From contig NZ_OY762905.1 in NCBI RefSeq assembly GCF_963666525.1, forward strand, positions 3,513,501 to 3,577,500: a stretch of 64,000 nucleotides of DNA, written 5' to 3'. The notes under the pieces were generated by a model, which was not told the DNA's origin, searched no databases, and saw only the letters and a list, made by a program, of their open reading frames with translations. Made by a program: the position numbers and the translations under genes. This DNA is from an uncultured Cohaesibacter sp. GTDB taxonomy: Bacteria > Pseudomonadota > Alphaproteobacteria > Rhizobiales > Cohaesibacteraceae. Every line of letters starts with the position of its first letter. Positions within the stretch are counted from its first letter, which is position 1. Positions 26,235 to 35,580 of the stretch are shown here, one piece after another.

Positions 26235-27434
26235 GTGTCTCGCTCCAAGCTGGAGATAGCCGATATCTTTCGACAATATGGCCCAGCCTGGCGACAAGCC
26301 AACAAGGGACATATAAGCCTTGACCAACTCAAGGTGATGTCAGCAATAGAGGCCTGCCGAACCGAGGCGCTTGGCGGGCATGTGGCAGCTTGTGCCAAGT
26401 GTGGCCACCATCACATCGCCTATAATTCTTGCAAGAACCGCCATTGCCCGAAGTGTCAGGGTCCCGCCGCTCGTGACTGGATGACAGCAAGAGCCGAAGA
26501 CCTGTTGCCAGTCGAGTATTTCCACCTCGTCTTCACCCTCCCAGCGGGGATTGCCCAGATTGCCTACTGGAACAAGCGAGCACTCTATGGGCTGTTGTTC
26601 AGGAGCTCTGCGGAAACGGTCATGACCATCGCCGCGGATCCCAAGCGTATGGGTGCCAAGGTTGGAATGACCTCTGTGCTGCATACATGGGGTTCGGCAC
26701 TGACGCATCATCCTCACATCCATATGATCGTGCCCGGCGGAGGCCTGTCACCAGATGGCACAAGGTGGGTGGGATCCAAGCCCGGCTTCTTCCTGCATGT
26801 GCGGGTGCTATCCCGGCTGTTCCGACGGCTGTTTCTGGAAGGAATGCTGGCTTTGCATCAGTCTGACAAGCTCGCCTTCTTCGGGGATTTGGCAGGACTA
26901 TCTGAGCCAGAGGCGTTTGCCGCCTGGTTGGCACCACTCCGCAGAACCGAATGGGTGGTCTATGCCAAGCCTCCCTTTGGCGGCCCGGAAGCTGTGTTGG
27001 CCTATCTCAGCCGATACACCCATCGGGTGGCAATCTCCAATAACCGGCTGATCAGTGCGGATGCCAGTACCGTGACTTTCCGCTGGAAGGATTACCGTAT
27101 CAAATCGGGAGATCAACAAAAGATCATGCAATTGGCGACGCCCGAGTTCATCCGTCGCTTCCTGCTCCATGTCCTGCCTGCAGGCTTTCATAGGATCCGG
27201 CATTACGGGGTCCTGGCCAGCGCCAACCGCAAGGCCAACATTGCGAGGATCCGCACAATTCTGGGAGTTGAGCAACCGCAGGAAGATAACAAAGAGGAAC
27301 CGGCTGCAGAGGTCATTCCGCTAACCCTGCGGGAACCCTGTCCTGGTTGCGGTGGCCCCATGCGGATCATCGAGATCTTCCGGCGAGGTCAGAAGCCACT
27401 ATCCCGGGCGCCACCAAGGGAAAAGGCCGCATGA
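26235..27434 (+). CDS. IS91-family transposase (HUH, rolling-circle type)
   Basis: A 399-residue transposase that nicks one DNA strand and moves by rolling-circle replication. The N-terminal zinc-binding region reads ACAKCGHHHIAYNSCKNRHCPKCQG. The metal-binding HUH motif is HHPHIHMIVPGGG, and the catalytic tyrosine region is YLSRYTHRVAISNNRL. A CPGCGGPM zinc knuckle closes the protein. All key residues are intact, so the element could be active. It follows the recombinase gene by 13 bases. Confidence 0.93.
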   Translation: MSRSKLEIADIFRQYGPAWRQANKGHISLDQLKVMSAIEACRTEALGGHVAACAKCGHHHIAYNSCKNRHCPKCQGPAARDWMTARAEDLLPVEYFHLVFTLPAGIAQIAYWNKRALYGLLFRSSAETVMTIAADPKRMGAKVGMTSVLHTWGSALTHHPHIHMIVPGGGLSPDGTRWVGSKPGFFLHVRVLSRLFRRLFLEGMLALHQSDKLAFFGDLAGLSEPEAFAAWLAPLRRTEWVVYAKPPFGGPEAVLAYLSRYTHRVAISNNRLISADASTVTFRWKDYRIKSGDQQKIMQLATPEFIRRFLLHVLPAGFHRIRHYGVLASANRKANIARIRTILGVEQPQEDNKEEPAAEVIPLTLREPCPGCGGPMRIIEIFRRGQKPLSRAPPREKAA

Positions 27435-27855
27435 GAGATACATTGCACATATGGTCCAAACAGAACCGGCTGCTTCAGTTATGCCGGACAGGATACCTTG
27501 CGGCCAAATTCGAAAATCTGATCTCAAGCGGCTTGTCACGACAGAAGACAACATCAGACTCGATGATCTGGGTGGCCTCAAATGCATGGGTGACGATGAG
27601 CCTGCCTCCTGATTATCTGCCGTGCTGCACCATCGCACCGACCTTCAAAATACTTTCCCCATAGACTGAGCGCAATCCCCGCAGGCTTCTTCCTTGGGAG
27701 GATTTTCAACGCGGGCCGAAATCTCATCCAGACGAGAAATCGCGCCGCGACCCGCATCGAAAATCCTTCACCTTAGCGGACATTCGCCAGGTTTTGAATA
27801 TGGCGGTGTAACTCAACCAAAGCGGACTTTAACCGCGCTACACCGCGCAATCATA
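27435..27855. other. Right flank of the IS91-type element
   Basis: No gene is convincing in this 421-base stretch. It contains the nested hairpin at 27803-27846 and ends where the large nuclease-STAND gene (minus strand) stops. Confidence 0.35.
27803..27846 (+). repeat. Nested hairpin at the presumed IS91 end
   Basis: GCGGTGTA (27803-27810) pairs with TACACCGC (27839-27846), and inside it GCGG (27822-27825) pairs with CCGC (27833-27836). IS91-type elements carry such stems near their origin or terminus of transfer. Position is suggestive but the function is unproven. Confidence 0.45.
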
Positions 27856-30800
27856 TCACTCTACAGATGAGATAAAAATCTTCTCGGGCGTTTCCTGTCC
27901 GAGGAGCCTCTTCACTCGCTCTTTGTTTCGGTCCTTGATTGCCGACTTTCTCGCACTTTGAAATACAGGAGAGTATTTTCTCCATACACTATTAGTTGGA
28001 GCTTTGGGACTCACTCGCCCATCCATTGAAGTCTTTGCGATAATCAAGCATCGCCAGAACTCCTCGGGCGTCGGGGCATTCCACATGCTTTCAACCCATT
28101 GCCGCGCCCATATTGCATTTTCATGTTCCGAAAGCGAATACTTGGCGGCTTGGCCAGATAAACCTCTGTCATCTATGTTCTTGCTGATAATGTCAGCAAA
28201 TTCATCAGATTGGATGGAGTAGCCCGCAATCGAAATTGCGTATGCTTTATCCAGACTATCTTCGCTTGCCGCCAGATGTAGGACCATCGATTTGACAAAT
28301 TCGGCGGCACCGAAGCGCTCAGCTGCGAGCACTTCGCGAGCGAGGACCGCGTCATTTTCTGAACCCAATAGCCTTTGGCGCCAAATTGCCTTCATCGGGC
28401 CTGACGCCTTGGCCCCCCATATCGCTTGGTGCTCAAGTGTCAGGTCATCGCCCAAGGAGAGCATTACGAAACCTTGTGATGATGACGCCCGTGTCAGCAG
28501 AGCAACAGCACGTTCAGGAGATTCTCCTGAAATTAGGTTTGCCACCGCGAAAGCTAAGTTCTTAAGCCAAACAAACTGAGTGCTGTCCGCCTGATCCAAA
28601 ATATCGAGGATATCACTCAGCAGTGCCGGAACTTCACCAACAAGGTACTTAAGATCGTTGATGGTGATGTTTTGAACCAACAGTTTTGCATCTGACGCCT
28701 TTAATTCCTCGAGAAACGCTTTAGCCACAGAGTGGAGTCTGTTCTGCTTTTCATCGAAGTCATCATCACTTTCCAGAGCCTCTTTCAGGCTCCGTTGCCT
28801 GGGAAAGCGCTCTTCTTCGCGGTCTGTTTCTTCAATGGACAGATAAGGGTATGGAGCGGGTTCAGATTTGTAGAGCTTTAAATCTGCCGAGGGCGGTTGA
28901 ATGTCGTTCGTAGCCGCGACTCCACTGCGAAGCCGCTGCACAAAGCAATCCACCATTGGCTCGGAAAAAGCAATTCCAAGTCTTTCAGCTGCCGCAAACC
29001 ATATCTTCGAGCTAATACGCTTTAGGAGGCTATCAATAGGCATTTCGCCGTGTGCGTATGCCTCAACCAACAACATCGAACCGAACCAACCCTCAGAGGT
29101 GTTTTCATCCACTGAGGCCGCATTCCAGTTGTTGCGCATTTGTGCTTGTCGAACACTAGCAAGATCATTGTAGGTTGCCAATTGGTAGGCAACAGCGCGT
29201 AGCTTAGAAGATAGCCCAAGAGAACAGGTCAATATCTGTTCTTCGAGTTCACCGGTGATCTGTGTTTGCCCGTAGAGCGCTGCCACAAGTGCACCATAAG
29301 CCGCATCTTCATCGTTTCCTTGAAGAGCGTTTCGAACTGCGGATGCTATCTCTTCTGATGGCTGAGGTTTAAGGCTGGGGATGACCGAAAGAAGATAATC
29401 CGATCCAAGCGCCTTACTTGTCATGCACTCAAGCTGATCGCCTGCCGAAATCTGTCCGGCAGCGTAGTAGAAGGCGAACTTGCGGCAGATCGATTGATCT
29501 TGTTCCGGCAATGTCGCAAACGCATCGGTCTCTTCCATCCGCTTAATCAAGCGTGTGGCCAAGTCACCATCAACCAACGGGAGGTGATCTTCGGAGTTCA
29601 AAATTACCTGTCGCAAAGGAAGGCCAGTTCTTGTGAGTAGGCCTGCCAGTATGCTGCGAGTTTTTTCAACACCGGCTTCGGGTTCAAACCGAGCGGCAAC
29701 AGGTAGAAAGTCTCCGAAACTGCGATCTTCGTCGCTGACCATCATAGCCTGCCGCATCTTGTCAACTTCGAGGGCGCTGAACTCCTGCAAGCCTCGGTCC
29801 ATATCCGACGGTCGCTTAGCGTTGGGATTTGCCACTTTGACCTGACGCCATTCGGTTGGCGATGGCGGCTCAAAGTGAGGCCAATCCGTTCGTAACTCTT
29901 CAGCCAGCGCCGCAGCTTCCGCAGCGTCGCCCTCGTCACCTGTCGCGTAAAGCATTCGAACCACGGTCCATTGACCACCTCGCGAACTGTCTTTCGTGCG
30001 CAAGGGTTCAATTGCTTTCAGAAAAGAGGTTCTTGTCTCTGTGCGATCTATGCGATTGAAAGTCGTGAGCTGTTGAAATGCCTTTCTTGCAGCATGCACA
30101 TTTCGGTCCAATGCGAATGCCAAACCCATCGAAACAAAAGCATCTGCAAAGCCCTTCAGAGAGCGATTGGCCAGCAGCTTTAACCCCAACGAAAACAAGT
30201 CATCTAGTTCTGTTTGCACCGCGGTCATGCGCTCAAGCAATTGCATTTCGAACGTAGAGAGGTTTTCCAACTCCTCTTCGATCTCTTCCTTCTTCTTCAG
30301 GACACGTTCTTCGTAGTCTGCCTCGTTTTGTCGGTGGTAGCGATTGGCCTGCTCAGCGGGATCATTGTTGTAACAGTGTAGCCAGTTATGGATTGCGGAC
30401 TCGGCAGTGCGCCAGCCTTCGTCGGTCGATACGATCATGAATGCGGCGTGAACTAACCAGTCGTGATTGATCCGCCGACCTCTTTCGAGGCACAGCAGCT
30501 TGAGAGTATCGAAAAGCGCCTCTGGCTTATGTTTGATAATTTCGACAAATTCTTCGAAGCGTTGATCACTCACGTTCTGGAGGTTTGCGAAAGCATCCAG
30601 CAGAACGGAAAAGATTGCTGGGTCGAAGCGGATATCGTCCAAAGCGCATATCAGTAAAGACGCAAAGAGAACGTCAGCGGTTCGATCCATCGCATTGATC
30701 GGCTCGATAAGCTGAGTTATCCGGCTGTCCAAATCGCGCTTGGCCGAATGAGTTTGCCACAGCTGGTCGACGAGCGTGAAACCCAGAGCGAGGGTCAGAC

Positions 30801-32400
30801 CCTCGTCACGCAGTTCATACAGGTCCCCTGGCCCCGCGAGTGGCCGAAAAAACCTGGTCTCGATCACTGCTGCGGAGTCGGCTTGAAAGTTTTGGGGCGG
30901 TTCGTTCGATGACTCTTGCACCCGCTTAAGAACCTTTGTTGCGTGGCCACTAAGACGGTTTGTAAGCTGCGCAAAGGTCTCGTCTTCGTAGTTCTCAAGT
31001 TGTGACGCACGTAGGTGCTCCATCAACAACCTGTCTGTGGTCAACCCTTTCCATGCAATGGCTTCCTGATGTGGGAGAGTTGCGACCGCTACAGCTAGCA
31101 ATCGCGGATTTTTGAGTGTTTGCAGAGTTCGTTGGTCGAGCCACTCAAGAGTGATCCCATAGTGCTTCAAAAGCTCATCGCGCTCTGCGGGCGACCATTC
31201 AGGAACCTCGAAGGTTTTCGGCTTGAATGCCAAACCGCAGGCGATTGTCCTCTGCCAGAAGTGCGGTCTGACGGTAACGACCATCCTACCTCTGATTTCC
31301 GCCAACCGAGATTGGATGCCGTTAAGCAATCGGTCCCAACGGAGGTTTTGCCGCTGGTTTAAGCCATCGACGACGACCAACAAAGAGGCTACCGGCGGTG
31401 TGGTTCTCCACGCCTCAAGCCGGTACTTCCACCTATGCTTGAGCGCGTCGTCGGCTACTTCGCCAGTTTGCTTGATCAACAGATCGACTAAGAACTCATC
31501 AAGGTCGTGGACAGACACACCGTCAAGCTGCTCCGCGCTGATGAATAGCGCCAAGCCTGCTTCCTCGGAACACAACTGTGCGGCAAGCCATGACTTCCCA
31601 TGCCCCTCATCCCCCAATAGGATTACTTCTTTGCCTGTTGCCAGTTCATCTGAGATGTTTTTGCGTAGCTCAGTGCGCATTGGCGGAAAGGTTTTGTCGT
31701 GCAGAACAGCAAGCCCTTGTCCGAGCCTCTCCCTAGCGTGACGTGTGGAGCCAAAGGTTTGCTCTCGCCACGCGGCATTCTGATCAATTGCGCGCTTATA
31801 TGACAGTTTCGAGATATTGAGGTTGGATTTAATGCGCTGCAGGAGACCTTCGAACTCCGGATGACCCGAGATGGACGAGAACGCAATTTTTAGGTCCTCT
31901 TCGCTCAGTTTTTTCTGCTCGGTTTTCTCATGATAGTTCTCAATGATGAAGCGCGTGACCGCATCCCCTCCAGCAACCACAGCGACAGCGAAAAGGGGCA
32001 ATGGGGAGGCAGTCCAATCCAGAACAAGCGTGGAAATTGCGTGCTTATCACCGTCTTCTTTTAATGCCTGTGCGAGCTGCGTGTTGATCTCAGTTGTCGC
32101 GCCGAGAACCCACAAACGATCAGCGGCGTTGCTCTTGCGAGACAAGTCCGCGATTTTGGTCAGAACCTCATTTCTGTGAATATCGCCTGAGTATCGTTTG
32201 GCCTCAAAGCAAACGGGATCGCTCGGCATTGCGGCGTCCCCATCCATTCCTCCTTGCAAGCCACTTGCGGCAAGACGAAACGGAATGCCTGTCAAATTGG
32301 TCAATACAATTCGAAGCAGCCCTTCAAACCCATCTGCCCCTGCGGCTTTGAGTGATAGCAGCCCGATTTTTAACGTCTGCAGGTGATCTTCAATGTTCAT
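27856..32400 (-). CDS. Mrr-like nuclease / STAND-NTPase fusion, Avs-like defence candidate
   Basis: A 1514-residue three-part protein. Residues 1-70 show a PD-(D/E)xK nuclease pattern like Mrr: GADGFEGLLR (Glu26), then GGMDGDA (Asp53/Asp55) and CFEAKRY (Glu66-x-Lys68). From about 240 comes a STAND-type NTPase: Walker A GDEGHGKS (263-270), Walker B SLLVVVDGLN (Asp345), VVTVRPHFW, and a helical LKNPRLLAVAVATLP segment. The remaining 1000 residues are helical, with a coiled coil around KKKEEIEEELENLSTFEMQL, as in sensor repeats. This domain order and size are those of Avs-type anti-phage sensors, which cut DNA after sensing a phage protein. The gene stands alone, next to an IS91 element, as defence cargo often does. 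Anti-phage function is inference. Confidence 0.7.
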   Translation of the reverse strand: MNIEDHLQTLKIGLLSLKAAGADGFEGLLRIVLTNLTGIPFRLAASGLQGGMDGDAAMPSDPVCFEAKRYSGDIHRNEVLTKIADLSRKSNAADRLWVLGATTEINTQLAQALKEDGDKHAISTLVLDWTASPLPLFAVAVVAGGDAVTRFIIENYHEKTEQKKLSEEDLKIAFSSISGHPEFEGLLQRIKSNLNISKLSYKRAIDQNAAWREQTFGSTRHARERLGQGLAVLHDKTFPPMRTELRKNISDELATGKEVILLGDEGHGKSWLAAQLCSEEAGLALFISAEQLDGVSVHDLDEFLVDLLIKQTGEVADDALKHRWKYRLEAWRTTPPVASLLVVVDGLNQRQNLRWDRLLNGIQSRLAEIRGRMVVTVRPHFWQRTIACGLAFKPKTFEVPEWSPAERDELLKHYGITLEWLDQRTLQTLKNPRLLAVAVATLPHQEAIAWKGLTTDRLLMEHLRASQLENYEDETFAQLTNRLSGHATKVLKRVQESSNEPPQNFQADSAAVIETRFFRPLAGPGDLYELRDEGLTLALGFTLVDQLWQTHSAKRDLDSRITQLIEPINAMDRTADVLFASLLICALDDIRFDPAIFSVLLDAFANLQNVSDQRFEEFVEIIKHKPEALFDTLKLLCLERGRRINHDWLVHAAFMIVSTDEGWRTAESAIHNWLHCYNNDPAEQANRYHRQNEADYEERVLKKKEEIEEELENLSTFEMQLLERMTAVQTELDDLFSLGLKLLANRSLKGFADAFVSMGLAFALDRNVHAARKAFQQLTTFNRIDRTETRTSFLKAIEPLRTKDSSRGGQWTVVRMLYATGDEGDAAEAAALAEELRTDWPHFEPPSPTEWRQVKVANPNAKRPSDMDRGLQEFSALEVDKMRQAMMVSDEDRSFGDFLPVAARFEPEAGVEKTRSILAGLLTRTGLPLRQVILNSEDHLPLVDGDLATRLIKRMEETDAFATLPEQDQSICRKFAFYYAAGQISAGDQLECMTSKALGSDYLLSVIPSLKPQPSEEIASAVRNALQGNDEDAAYGALVAALYGQTQITGELEEQILTCSLGLSSKLRAVAYQLATYNDLASVRQAQMRNNWNAASVDENTSEGWFGSMLLVEAYAHGEMPIDSLLKRISSKIWFAAAERLGIAFSEPMVDCFVQRLRSGVAATNDIQPPSADLKLYKSEPAPYPYLSIEETDREEERFPRQRSLKEALESDDDFDEKQNRLHSVAKAFLEELKASDAKLLVQNITINDLKYLVGEVPALLSDILDILDQADSTQFVWLKNLAFAVANLISGESPERAVALLTRASSSQGFVMLSLGDDLTLEHQAIWGAKASGPMKAIWRQRLLGSENDAVLAREVLAAERFGAAEFVKSMVLHLAASEDSLDKAYAISIAGYSIQSDEFADIISKNIDDRGLSGQAAKYSLSEHENAIWARQWVESMWNAPTPEEFWRCLIIAKTSMDGRVSPKAPTNSVWRKYSPVFQSARKSAIKDRNKERVKRLLGQETPEKIFISSVE

Positions 32401-32878
32401 CTATTTGACCTGCCCTCAGTTTTCTTTAAGTGCTGCCAGCACGTTAAGGTCGTATTGTAGTTGACTTCCTTGATTAGGATACAGTGCCTAAACGTCCTTC
32501 TCAATCACTCGGTGTTGGCAGAAGCCCACAAATCACAATGTCCACTGTTGGTATTGGTAAAGTTTACGTTTGCTCACCACTCTATTCGCGCGAGCGTCTT
32601 AGGTCACGGGCTGGACCCCAGAGTCTAGGTTCGGCTCCAAAGTCGATCAGAAGCGCCAGTGGATATGTTGCGAACTTCAGGAGCTTTCCCGAATGAGACG
32701 CTACCACTAGAATAAGTAATCAGATCTCAGCAATGTCGGCTTTAACTATCATCGCGTACGATTTTGCCTCTGCAGGAAATGGCAGCTCTCCGCCCCGATT
32801 GGCCATTCTGGGTGTTTTGCCACCCGCCCATCTATATAATTAGCTTGGAAAGCTGGCCCTCTGATCAGAGCCTTTCAC
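32401..32878. other. Intergenic region upstream of the nuclease-STAND gene
   Basis: No gene is supported in this 478-base gap between the divergently placed defence candidate and the AraC gene's 3' end. The promoter of the large gene must lie at its left side. I see no repeat or known motif. Confidence 0.3.
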
Positions 32879-33577
32879 TCAAACCTCGGACGGCAGAACA
32901 CCTTCTGCCGCGTGAAAGGCTCGCGAAAAGGCGTCGGGTGAACCATAGCCATAGGCTCGGGCGACCTGTCCGACACGCTCGCCGCGCTGAAGCGCTTCTC
33001 TAGCTCGGTCGAGCCTCCAATGACGAAGATAGCTGATCGGAGTTTCACCAACTATGGTCCGAAAGCTGCGCATGAAGGCGGCGCGAGACATGCCTGCAAG
33101 ATCGGCAAGATCAGCTGCCTGCCAGTTGCGCCCCGGATTGTCATGCATCGCGACGATGGCTCGGGCTAGACGCGGATCGGAAAGGCCGGCCAGCGGGCCT
33201 GATTTGATATGTCCTGCAGCGATTTCGTCCCTGAGGAGATGAATGATCATCGCTTTGACATAGGCATCGCGCAGCGCTCGCGTTCCACATCGTGGATCCT
33301 GTGTTTCCGATACCAGAAGCTGGGCGAGGGCTTGCGCTTCACCCTTGAGTGTCAGGCTTTCACCGACGAGGGCAGAGAAGGGGCCGTGGCTCGCAGATGG
33401 CGACAGGGTGATGGACACAACAGAACGGTCTGATGGGCCAACCACAACATGGCTAACGTCATCGGAAATCGAGAGATCTGCCGCCTCTTCAGGCCCGGCA
33501 TAAACCGCTTCAACGGATATTCCTTGAATGAGGCTGGCAAGTCTATCAAGCGAGGCACAGGGATTTTTGATACTCAT
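32879..33577 (-). CDS. AraC-family transcriptional regulator
   Basis: A 232-residue regulator of the Cupin_6/AraC type. The N-terminal half carries the ligand-like domain (SVEAVYAGPEEAADLSISDD, HVVVGPSDRSVVSITLSPSA). The C-terminal HTH_18 domain has WQAADLADLAGMSRAAFMRSFRTIVGETPISYLRHWRLDRAREAL and the second helix-turn-helix VARAYGYGSPDAFSRAFHA. ATG 33577 is chosen because AGAAAG lies 8 bases upstream. It is divergent from the peroxiredoxin-like gene 90 bases away, its likely target. Confidence 0.88.
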   Translation of the reverse strand: MSIKNPCASLDRLASLIQGISVEAVYAGPEEAADLSISDDVSHVVVGPSDRSVVSITLSPSASHGPFSALVGESLTLKGEAQALAQLLVSETQDPRCGTRALRDAYVKAMIIHLLRDEIAAGHIKSGPLAGLSDPRLARAIVAMHDNPGRNWQAADLADLAGMSRAAFMRSFRTIVGETPISYLRHWRLDRAREALQRGERVGQVARAYGYGSPDAFSRAFHAAEGVLPSEV

Positions 33578-33666
33578 TATCGGACTTTCTGGATTATATC
33601 CGTTCAATAGTATCATATCCTGTAGGTCATCACAATTCCCTTTGTTTTGATCATCAGGAGCCTCTC

Positions 33667-34203
33667 ATGTTGATGCCACGCCAGAAGACACCAGACCTGT
33701 CCCTGCCAATCGTTGGAGGAGGGCAGTTTGTCCTCTCTGAAGAAAAGGCGGATCTCGGAACCATCATCTGCTTTTATCGCGGATTGCATTGCCCCCTTTG
33801 CGCTACCTATCTCAAGGAGTTGGAACGGTTGACGCCGGATTTTGCTGAACGAGGCATCACGACGGTCGCAGTTTCCTCTGACCCGGAAGACCGGGCTGCC
33901 GATATGGCCAAACGCATCAGTGCATCTTCGCTACGCATAGCCTACGATTTTCCTTTGAAGGAAGCCAAGGACTGGGGGCTCTATATCTCCACGTCGCGGG
34001 GCAAGTCATCCATAGGCATAGAAGAACCAGCTCTCTTCTCGGAGCCGGGATTGTTCCTGATCACTCCGCAGCAGACGCTCTACTACATGTCCGTGCAGAC
34101 CATGCCGTTCGTCCGTCCGCATTTCTCGGAGCTTTTGGCCGCGACGGATTCCGCCATTAAAAAGAACTATCCAGCGCGCGGGGAATATACCGGCGAACTG
34201 TAG
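33667..34203 (+). CDS. Peroxiredoxin-like (AhpC/TSA family) protein
   Basis: A 178-residue thioredoxin-fold protein with FYRGLHCPLCATYLKELERL, giving a C-x-x-C type active site at about residues 40-43, and VAVSSDPEDRAADMAKR. It resembles redoxin-domain peroxiredoxins that reduce peroxides or thiols. The start is ATG 33667 or, two codons later, 33673. The gene is divergent from an AraC regulator, which probably controls it, and is followed by a hairpin. Confidence 0.82.
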   Translation: MLMPRQKTPDLSLPIVGGGQFVLSEEKADLGTIICFYRGLHCPLCATYLKELERLTPDFAERGITTVAVSSDPEDRAADMAKRISASSLRIAYDFPLKEAKDWGLYISTSRGKSSIGIEEPALFSEPGLFLITPQQTLYYMSVQTMPFVRPHFSELLAATDSAIKKNYPARGEYTGEL

Positions 34204-34218
34204 GCTACAAAACAATTT

Positions 34219-34244
34219 GAGAGCGGCCGGAAAGTGCCGCTCTC
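34219..34244 (+). terminator. Hairpin after the peroxiredoxin-like gene
   Basis: GAGAGCGGC (34219-34227) pairs perfectly with GCCGCTCTC (34236-34244) around an 8-base loop, 15 bases after the stop codon. No clear T-run follows. Confidence 0.55.
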
Positions 34245-34360
34245 AAGAGAAAATCGGCAATATATCGAAAAATTCGCAACTGAATTTTACCGTAAATTAG
34301 CAGGGTGCATTGTAAAGACTGCGGCATCAAGGATTGATGGATATAGAGCAAAGGGAATTT

Positions 34361-35119
34361 ATGTCGAGCACGGGAAGAAAAACAAACTGGAAGACCCTTT
34401 TCGTTGCTGCGGCTGTTACCTTGCTTTCTTTGTCACTGTCCCTTCTGGTGACCTATATTGTTACCCACTTTTTCAACGGCCATATGAGCCGCATTGATCT
34501 GATCATCGCCACCATTGTTCCCACAGTCGTCGCCGGTCCGGTTACCTGGTTCGTCGAGAGCTATAGGCAAAAAGCCAAGGAAGCTCTTGCTCGCTTGCAG
34601 GTGCTCAAGGATGAGCTGGAGTATCAGGCCAATCACGATACGCTGACAGGCATCCTCAACCGACGCAGCTTCATTGCCGGAGTTGCGGACAAGACGGATG
34701 GGGTTCTGATTTCCATTGACGTTGATCACTTCAAGCGGATCAACGATACCTATGGTCATGCCGCGGGCGATTTGGCTTTGGTGCAAATCACGCAAGCTAT
34801 CTCGAATGCGGTGCGCGAAAGTGATCTGTTCGCGCGCTTGGGCGGAGAGGAATTCGCTGTCTTTGCCAATGACGCTTCCTATGAGAATGCGAAGGATCTG
34901 GCAGAGCGCATTCGCCTTGCGGTCAATGCCGTCGACTTCTCGCCAGAAGAGGGTGTGCACCATGAACTGAGTGTCAGCATTGGCTCGGCCTTCGGTTCAG
35001 AGAGCAAAGACTTCGATGCGATGGTGGCAATTGCTGACCAACGCCTCTATTACGCCAAGGAAAATGGCAGAAACCGAGCCATCTTCCCGAACGCCGTCGA
35101 CCTGAAACAGGTGGCGTAG
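34361..35119 (+). CDS. Membrane-bound diguanylate cyclase (GGDEF domain)
   Basis: A 252-residue enzyme that makes cyclic di-GMP. Two membrane helices (about residues 12-35 and 43-62) are followed by a short coiled linker (QKAKEALARLQVLKDELEYQ) and a GGDEF domain from about residue 85. The active site reads RLGGEEFAVF, and the inhibitory I-site RESD lies five residues before it, so the enzyme should be product-inhibited. HDTLTGILNRRSF and DVDHFKRINDTYGHAAGD are intact. ATG 34361 has AAGGGA just upstream. No phosphodiesterase partner is nearby. Confidence 0.93.
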   Translation: MSSTGRKTNWKTLFVAAAVTLLSLSLSLLVTYIVTHFFNGHMSRIDLIIATIVPTVVAGPVTWFVESYRQKAKEALARLQVLKDELEYQANHDTLTGILNRRSFIAGVADKTDGVLISIDVDHFKRINDTYGHAAGDLALVQITQAISNAVRESDLFARLGGEEFAVFANDASYENAKDLAERIRLAVNAVDFSPEEGVHHELSVSIGSAFGSESKDFDAMVAIADQRLYYAKENGRNRAIFPNAVDLKQVA

Positions 35120-35163
35120 CGCAGCCGCATCGTTCACACTCCCATATTGCAAGACTCTGGTCT

Positions 35164-35364
35164 TCATCTCTTCCTGAAAAGAAAGGATGACAGCAGCAGG
35201 ACTATTCCTAGCAGAAAGAACAGGGCGTTGAGTGGCACGAACCAGCTTTCTTGGAGAATGCCATTCTCATCCACTCTCGCTCCATAGAAGACGCGCTCGG
35301 CTATCCAGCAAGCAATTGAAAGAGCCAGGAAAACTATCCCGCCCAGTCTGAGTTTCAGCCTCAT
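35164..35364 (-). CDS. Small two-helix membrane protein (DUF3955-like)
   Basis: A 66-residue protein with two hydrophobic helices joined by YGARVDENGILQESWFVPL and a basic end LFRKR. The pattern FY-x-x-VDE-x-G-x-LQES-x-FVPL resembles DUF3955 proteins, whose role is unknown. ATG 35364 follows GGTGA; a GTG 15 bases earlier is possible. It is convergent with the cyclase gene. Confidence 0.6.
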   Translation of the reverse strand: MRLKLRLGGIVFLALSIACWIAERVFYGARVDENGILQESWFVPLNALFFLLGIVLLLSSFLFRKR

Positions 35365-35580
35365 TTTTTGTTCACCCACTGCAATCTCGGTTGTTGGGAA
35401 ATCCTAATAGATGGAGCTGGCAAAAGGATGGCGGCTGATTGCTGGCAGAGTGGCGCAGGGTGCCATATGGGTTCAATTTAGTGATATTGATATAACTAAA
35501 TCGCGGCTACCGAAGATCTCATATTCCCTGAAAATGATCGGTTGGACAATGAATTGAACCAACCACATCAAGGAAACGCC

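Larger units (their letters stand above)
25200..27850 (+). mobile_element. IS91-family element with companion tyrosine recombinase
   Basis: Two genes in the same direction, a tyrosine recombinase and an IS91-type HUH transposase 13 bases apart, form the known two-gene layout of some IS91-like elements that move by rolling-circle replication. Strong hairpins lie at both sides (25288-25324 and 27803-27846). The outer limits given are estimates, because IS91 elements have no terminal inverted repeats and exact ends need comparison with other copies. Confidence 0.7.
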
